This document shows positions 20,101 to 26,044 of a stretch of DNA of 26,044 nt, one piece after another; within the stretch, counting starts at the first letter, position 1, and each line of letters opens with the position of its first letter. Source of the DNA: Hofstenia miamia (Eukaryota; Xenacoelomorpha; Acoela); assembly GCA_004352715.1 (NCBI GenBank), contig SCFE01000031.1, positions 578,706 to 604,749 of the forward strand. The letters run 5' to 3'. The position numbers were made by a program, and so were the translations under genes. The notes beneath the pieces were generated by a model, which had not been told where the DNA came from, ran no database searches, and was given only the letters and a program-made list of their open reading frames with translations.

Positions 20101-20864
20101 ACTCTTACTTGAGTTTTGTATCTTGTTCTTCTGAAAGTCTAATATTTGCAAAGGTAGTCACCATAGGTGAGGGGATAGTGCATGGCAATAAAAACAAAAT
20201 CTGCACAAAAACCTATGTTTAGGTGGCTATGGTTTATGATACTTTAGTATATCTAAGTTAGCAAATTGTTTAGCTTTCAGCTTGTTGTTCTAAACTTAGA
20301 ATTTAATATTGACTTGATTATCTGTATTCCTACTTAGAGAGTACAATAGTGTTTTCTATTGCATATTTAAGACAGTCAGTTCACCTAGTGTATTACTAAA
20401 CTAATTGAGATTTAGATTTTTCTACAGTCTCTTGGGCAAACTCAGGAGCTTAAGAAAGCTTACTACAAATAATTTTCAGATAAAGAGTTTACTTTTAGCT
20501 GTTTAGTTCAATAGAACCATATTTTTAAGATAACTGAAATGTCTCTTTTTAGATTACTCTGAAAAGCAGAATATAAAGTATAAATAATCAAGTTTTCTAC
20601 AACTTCAAATATATTGTCTTTTTAGCATATAAACATGTATGAGGTTATATAAAAGATAACAGCCATTAATCTACATGTATTTGAACATGTAAATTTTGTG
20701 TAGTTAATAAAATTATAGTTGTTGTTTACTATTTGCAACCTAATGCCCATTATTTATTGTAAAGCATAGTGTGGATATTAATGTATGTACCCTAATGTTA
20801 TAATGCAAATAGCCATATAATTGTTGAATTTATATTGACATAAAATTGATATGTCAATGGTATT
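20101..20864. other. Unassigned AT-rich sequence
   Basis: Lies between the gag fragment and the stop of the minus-strand third ORF. No LTR matching those of element 1 could be found here. A 13-bp perfect inverted repeat (20834-20846 and 20873-20885) overlaps its right edge. Confidence 0.45.
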
Positions 20865-22202
20865 TTATGGTGATTTTATGTCAATTAACAGCCATTCCTC
20901 CTGCATGGGCTTTTCTGCTTTAATTTCTGACCACACTTGTGCTATCTTCTGTAAGTGTTCAGGTGTTTGACTTAGACTGCATTTCAGAAATATGTTTCCT
21001 GTCTCTTCTAAATTATTATCCATTCCCAATAGTTCCCTTGTTCTAGTTTGGTAATACATATCAATTGTGATTTTTGGTTCGACCATTATTCTCTGTGCTG
21101 GAGCCATTTTGTTAATTTGGAGATCCATCTTAATGAGGTCAGATATCTTTAATTTTCCACTTTTCAATGTGAATAGATTTTCTAACTTTATCTCCATCTC
21201 TTTAATAAATTCCAGAATTTCTTCTTGTTTTTGGGACACTATGATTATCACTCTTGTTTTGTGTCTCTTGGCTATCTTCAATGTTTCCTCTATATTTGCC
21301 TGCAACTTTCTTGAGCTGATTTCACCGTTTTTTACAAAGTATATTACTGTTAGATGCTTTTTATCTAAATTCACCTGTTCACACTCTTTTAATATCTTCT
21401 CTTTATTTCTGGTGAGTTTTTGGACATCTTTCAAGGTGAATTGTTCGTCAAATGTTACATGCACCATGCTCTTTAAGTATGGTCTATTAAATTCTTCTTT
21501 CATCTCCATTGTGTATGCAATTATCATATTACATGTAGGCTGATTCTTCTTATCAATCACTATGGGAATTTCTAGACTCTCATTTTCTTTTGAAGACATG
21601 CTCTCTCTGATTAGCTGTTTTGTTTGTGGTGACAAGTAATCATATGAGTTGTACCTCATCTTTCTGTTTGCAATGAAATATGGATGTATTCACTCTCTGC
21701 CTATTTTAGTCATTCAGCTTTCTCTTTCTTCTGACCAAGACAATTTTGTTGTTGTCAATGTTTGTCTATATGAGAATATTCCTGAACTCTCTGTTGTTGT
21801 TGGGAATGAGCTTTTTGAAGGACGTTCTGAAATATCCATGTCAGAGTCATCACTTATTGGTTGAGTTTCCCAATCTTTTATGGTAATTGATGCTGTTTCC
21901 TCTTTGCCCTTTAGTTGGCAACAAGTTTTACTAGATGTTGAAGGGGAGTGTGCATATTTTTGTGTTTCCAACCTCACACCCTTTAATTGACGATTGGTAT
22001 CCTGATGATGGCCCTCTTTTATCCACCTGTCCTTTAATTGACATTTGGTTGAGGGTGATCTTTCTGTCACTGTCTCCATCCTCATACCCTTTAATTGGTA
22101 ATCAGATTGAGGAGACTTCCTTCTTATTCTCCTTCTCATATTACTAGGTGTTGAGTGCTCCATCATCATGCCCTTTAATTGACGATCAGATTGCAGAGTC
22201 AT
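20865..22202 (-). pseudogene. Third ORF of element 2, repeat region and alpha/beta-like module
   Basis: This minus-strand frame runs from ATG 22202 with two in-frame TGA stops, at 21714 and about 21690. It is then unbroken from ATG 21659 for 264 codons to TAA at 20865. The first part has five RQLKG-type repeats; the second begins with a block matching element 1 (IHPYFIANRKMRYNSYDYLS). The C-terminal half alternates predicted strands and helices: HLTVIYFV, SSRKLQANIEETLKIAKRHK, TRVIIIVS, then a charged helix. That suggests an alpha/beta domain. No signal peptide, membrane span or retroviral envelope motif is visible. The intact 264-codon stretch in an otherwise wrecked copy is notable. Function unknown. 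Confidence 0.65.
21902..22187 (-). repeat. Five RQLKG-type coding repeats in element 2
   Basis: Minus-strand copies lie around 22178, 22090, 22035, 21988 and 21911, spaced roughly 47-88 bp, in one phase: DRQLKGM, DYQLKGM, KCQLKDR, NRQLKGV, CCQLKGK. The DNA core (CAATTAAAGGG) parallels CGATTCAAGGG of element 1. The first two copies share an extended Met/Glu-rich tail. Confidence 0.75.
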
Positions 22203-22480
22203 TCACCTTGAAACTCTTCTGGCTTTCATCTGTGATCATGCCATTGTTCTCTTCATTTTTCCTAAATTCAGTTACTAAATTAATATCCCATATTTCGGGG
22301 TTATATCTCGTTTTATTTTTTACTGCCCTCTGGTGCATAAAACTTCTTTCGACTAATGGCTCTTCCATTATTTTCTAGCTGCCTTCTTGGCAGAACTTTT
22401 AATTTTAACTATCCAAATCATCCATCTTGGTATATATGCAATCAAAAACTTGAATAATTTTGTAAGAGTTTGATAAAGAA
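22186..22480 (-). pseudogene. Element 2: end of Pol and third-ORF N-terminal module
   Basis: From ATG 22368 the minus strand encodes a 60-codon frame with RAVKNKTRYNPEIWDINLVT, matching the element 1 module at 11480-11545. It passes to the repeat frame by a +1 offset, as in element 1. Upstream, around 22480-22420, a reading ending in MDDLDS then a stop resembles the element 1 integrase end (NMCDLDS). The rest of pol is absent, so element 2 is cut just before its integrase C-terminus. Confidence 0.55.
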
Positions 22481-22490
22481 TTTTACTTAG

Positions 22491-22963
22491 AATTCTTATT
22501 TTTCATCTTATTAACAGTTTGATTATTTAATACAATGTTAAGCTAATCAAGCAGTGTTTAGTAGTGGTCTGGATACATCACAGGGAACGATTCTAGGGTC
22601 CCTGTGCCAGATCATGAAAGTGCACTTAGGTTAGGTGTAGGGGTTTTCTCTCAATTAGCGGACTAGCATTTCACTTCTACATGTATCAGATAATTAATTG
22701 TCAACAAATGGTTGGATAACCAAACCCTAGGAATTATCTTAATATTATTTTAGATCCAAATTAATGACCTATAATCAACTGATAAATTGACTGTACATGT
22801 AGTAAATTATAAATGTAGGTTAGGAAGTTGTTCAAATAGAATTTATCTAAATAAGCCAGTATATTTTTGGTAATGGCTACATGTAATATTTAACAAACAA
22901 TTAGTAACAGTTCGGGTTGCAAATAGATATAACACTTTCACACAATATAGTTTGGGTTGAGTT
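22491..22963 (+). repeat. LTR-upstream repeat (copy 3), diverged, cut by the gap
   Basis: It matches 4830-5300, including TGTTTAGTAGTGG at 22555, with many differences and indels. Similarity starts upstream of that TG, near 22491-22518. It runs in the plus direction next to minus-strand element 2, and is interrupted by Ns before the LTR proper would begin. Confidence 0.7.
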
Positions 22964-23963
22964 NNNNNNNNNNNNNNNNNNNNNNNNNNNNNNNNNNNNN
23001 NNNNNNNNNNNNNNNNNNNNNNNNNNNNNNNNNNNNNNNNNNNNNNNNNNNNNNNNNNNNNNNNNNNNNNNNNNNNNNNNNNNNNNNNNNNNNNNNNNNN
23101 NNNNNNNNNNNNNNNNNNNNNNNNNNNNNNNNNNNNNNNNNNNNNNNNNNNNNNNNNNNNNNNNNNNNNNNNNNNNNNNNNNNNNNNNNNNNNNNNNNNN
23201 NNNNNNNNNNNNNNNNNNNNNNNNNNNNNNNNNNNNNNNNNNNNNNNNNNNNNNNNNNNNNNNNNNNNNNNNNNNNNNNNNNNNNNNNNNNNNNNNNNNN
23301 NNNNNNNNNNNNNNNNNNNNNNNNNNNNNNNNNNNNNNNNNNNNNNNNNNNNNNNNNNNNNNNNNNNNNNNNNNNNNNNNNNNNNNNNNNNNNNNNNNNN
23401 NNNNNNNNNNNNNNNNNNNNNNNNNNNNNNNNNNNNNNNNNNNNNNNNNNNNNNNNNNNNNNNNNNNNNNNNNNNNNNNNNNNNNNNNNNNNNNNNNNNN
23501 NNNNNNNNNNNNNNNNNNNNNNNNNNNNNNNNNNNNNNNNNNNNNNNNNNNNNNNNNNNNNNNNNNNNNNNNNNNNNNNNNNNNNNNNNNNNNNNNNNNN
23601 NNNNNNNNNNNNNNNNNNNNNNNNNNNNNNNNNNNNNNNNNNNNNNNNNNNNNNNNNNNNNNNNNNNNNNNNNNNNNNNNNNNNNNNNNNNNNNNNNNNN
23701 NNNNNNNNNNNNNNNNNNNNNNNNNNNNNNNNNNNNNNNNNNNNNNNNNNNNNNNNNNNNNNNNNNNNNNNNNNNNNNNNNNNNNNNNNNNNNNNNNNNN
23801 NNNNNNNNNNNNNNNNNNNNNNNNNNNNNNNNNNNNNNNNNNNNNNNNNNNNNNNNNNNNNNNNNNNNNNNNNNNNNNNNNNNNNNNNNNNNNNNNNNNN
23901 NNNNNNNNNNNNNNNNNNNNNNNNNNNNNNNNNNNNNNNNNNNNNNNNNNNNNNNNNNNNNNN
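22964..23963. other. Assembly gap of exactly 1000 N
   Basis: The round length suggests a placeholder, not a measured distance. Open frames that cross it carry no information. Confidence 0.98.
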
Positions 23964-24222
23964 CTGCTGATTTTAAATTTCAAATGATTCGTCTGCCAAT
24001 ATGGCTGTTCATATGTAAGCGTTAGTTCACTCAATTTAATTTGTCAATTGTTCCTTGATCGGCTAACAAGTTTTCTCATTTTGAACAATATTAAATCTTA
24101 GTTGCATTTTACAAAAATAACTAAAGTTCATTAACTAAATTTTTACAATTAATTTCAATTAATAATCATTCGACGTTATTCAGCTTTAGTTGCTTTTTTG
24201 GATGATGCTACAGTATTTCAGC
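23964..24222 (-). repeat. Right arm of the long-range inverted repeat
   Basis: Reverse complement of the 4479-4763 arm. On the minus strand it follows the truncated PolB and encodes LTLTYEQPYWQ and LKFKIS just before the gap. The arm's end coincides with the gap edge. Confidence 0.7.
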
Positions 24223-26044
24223 ATTGTGTTGAAGCTATAATTTCAAATTGTGAAGAAGTGCACAGGGTCAAGCTTATAGGTTTCCATGCTCTCGAATCTA
24301 AATTCTCTAATTACATCAGCAAGAAGAAGTGTGTCTGCCTCCAAATAATTATTATGGTAGTCTTTGAGCGTCTGGCAGCCTCCTTTAACCCAGGTATGTC
24401 CCTGCTCAAAGTCTAGTTCTTCCTGCATTAGAGATGTTTCCCCAGTCAATCAGTTCTTCCAGTGGACCAAGTCTGGAAGCTGTGTATCATTAAATTTCTT
24501 GAAACTATCTAAATAATCATAACATAGCACACCTTTCCCTCTGCTGAATGCCTCTACTTTTTCATTATCCATGCTTGCACATAAAAATTTATAATTATCA
24601 CTAACAATGTTCTTTGTTAGATTGGAGAGACTATCTGTTATAAAGTGATAAGAGTCTAGAAATCGTAATTCTTCATAAATATTTTTTGTTACATTATTTT
24701 TATCAACAAAAGTTGAGACGGGAATTGATAAACTAAGTGACAACATGTTTTCACTAGTGCAGGGAATACAACTTATTTTTTTGCCTTCCCTCAATTTCAA
24801 AGTTTTCAATAGAATATGGAAGTCATAATGGGATGCGTTATGTGTGAATATGGGGGTGAAATTAGGTGATCTATGCAATATATTACAGTCACCATGGGCA
24901 ACGCCTCTAATTTTACCACTATAGTGACAATGATCTATTACTTTTTTCAATGTTGCCTCAAATGGTTTTTTGCAAAATACACAGGATGTTGCATTTGCCA
25001 GCATTCTTGTTTGTTCACCATGTGTTATTTGTAGTATGCAATGTTTTTGCTTTGCCTCAAATGAATCATGTGCAATTTTTCTAAGGTAGTCCCACGCCTC
25101 TAATAGACATTCCTTGACAGAAAAAAGACTTTGGAAGAAAGAGCAGCTCCTTTTCCATCATTGTTGCAATGCAAATACCAGAAGGTCTCTGCCTCACTTC
25201 CTGAACAGTGTAGCTAGTGGCTGGATTAGGTAGAGGACCATGTACTTTTTCTGAAATTGTTTCTATATCAAATGTGGCCATTAGCAGTACAAAGTTTTTT
25301 GCTCCATAATTTTTAAACTTAATTTTTTCCGACTGACTGGGGAATGTAATTTCAGGTTCAGCAGATCCACTACATTTCTTCTGATGTTTTGCCAAATTTT
25401 CTTCTGTCTTAAAACCAGACAAACATTTTGGACATTGCATACCCTTATGAGTGTTCTTGAAAAATTTTAAGCAGGCATTCAAATTGGTAATGGCCACATA
25501 ATGACAATTTCCACCTTCTTCAATTAGTAATACATTTGCATTTTTCTCATAGTTCTTCACTGACACATATGCAGGAACAAAAGTCCGATCATCATTTAGA
25601 GCATAGACATTAACATTAATTTGGTTAAGGTCCTCAAAAACGCAGACATCATTTACCGAGAGTGGGAAAGCGAGACTGTTAACATTTAATGTATGTTTGA
25701 ATTTATTTAAATCAGTTACTCTATCTCGATGTTTAATTTCTGGATGCAAACACGCCAAAATTGCATACAAAAAACACTGATTGGAATCACTGGTCTTTGG
25801 GTTTGCAAGGAAATGGTTCTTCTTCAAACATTCTGGTAGTGGTATAAATGTGCCAGCACAGGTTGGTCTATATTTGGTGATACATAGCCCTACATTGTTT
25901 ATATTTTTAACAATCCATCCTGATCCATTGTTTGCATAAATGGTAATATAATTTGTGAGCTCATTTGTCATTTGAGAATATGCTGCCCAACAAAGTCCCA
26001 TATGAAACACTGGAGCCGGTTTACTTGTAGGGTGTAGAATGACT
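24200..26044 (-). pseudogene. Maverick/Polinton-type DNA polymerase B, exonuclease half
   Basis: Protein-primed PolB copies Maverick/Polinton and adintovirus-like DNA. The reading is open at the window's right edge. Counted from codon 26010, the N-terminal part has a Cys79 (NQCFLYAIL)...His170 (NCHYVAI) pattern resembling an OTU-like protease domain, then a CxxC...H..C finger (193-213) and exonuclease motif I (FDIET, 248-251). A frameshift near 25100 follows. From 25004 there is an endonuclease-VII-like zinc insertion (CVFC, DHCH..G..RG..H..CN), Exo II (HNASHYDF) and, after a TGA at 24450, Exo III (YLEADTLLLADV). A second TGA lies at 24243. The polymerase domain is absent: the copy ends at the inverted-repeat arm. 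Confidence 0.85.

Noticed and set aside
20834-20885. 13-bp perfect inverted repeat at the end of the element 2 third ORF
   Set aside because: It is AT-rich with a 26-bp loop and overlaps coding sequence; chance is likely in this composition, and no counterpart is seen in element 1.
21067-21543. 158-codon plus-strand open frame with hydrophobic content
   Set aside because: It is the antisense shadow of the conserved third ORF of element 2, which has homology support on the minus strand.
22901-24034. Very long open frames on both strands across the gap
   Set aside because: They consist of Ns; only about 20 codons at one end (LTLTYEQPYW...) are real sequence.
4479-24222. The inverted arms as terminal inverted repeats of one 19.7-kb Maverick
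   Set aside because: PolB lies outside the right arm, the space between holds LTR elements and unrelated sequence, and no capsid, integrase or ATPase of Maverick type is seen inside.

Overview
The window looks like repeat-dense, AT-rich DNA from an invertebrate animal, possibly an arthropod; the clade is an inference. No intact host gene, tRNA, rRNA or CRISPR array could be supported. Almost everything recognisable is transposon-derived: a mariner/Tc1-type transposase, LINE pieces, Ty3/gypsy-like LTR elements and a Maverick/Polinton-type DNA polymerase B fragment. Stops and frameshifts are frequent, several of them C-to-T changes at likely former CpG sites.

Left part (1-4763): the decayed 3' part of a mariner-like transposon ending in an inverted-repeat tip at about 908, a LINE fragment on the minus strand (endonuclease then reverse transcriptase, 2725-1488), a LINE RT tail on the plus strand (3010-3720), and one arm (4479-4763) of a long-range inverted repeat whose partner is at 23964-24222.

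Central part (4830-16204): a Ty3/gypsy-type element (element 1) with LTR, primer-binding site, gag (coiled coil, capsid domain, CCHC knuckle), pol (protease, reverse transcriptase, RNase H, integrase) and a third ORF after integrase. It is inactive: gag has 2 in-frame stops, pol has 4, and catalytic Asp codons of RT and RNase H read Asn. Its 3' end is rearranged. A roughly 985-bp flank (X) occurs twice, apparently identical, each time preceded by a different LTR copy, with a 1724-bp offset.

Right part (16205-26044): mostly unassigned AT-rich sequence, then a gag fragment (19480-20100, plus strand), and a third-ORF copy from a related, diverged element (element 2, minus strand, 22368-20865). 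A diverged copy of the LTR-upstream repeat follows, then a 1000-N gap, the second inverted-repeat arm and the Maverick-type PolB exonuclease region.

The most unusual signal is the third ORF. It is not recognisably an envelope gene, contains an alpha/beta-looking domain, is shared by two diverged elements, and carries copies of a short peptide repeat (GRFKG in element 1, RQLKG in element 2). In element 1 the same repeat, within a longer STPxGRFKG module, also lies in the protease-RT linker of Pol.
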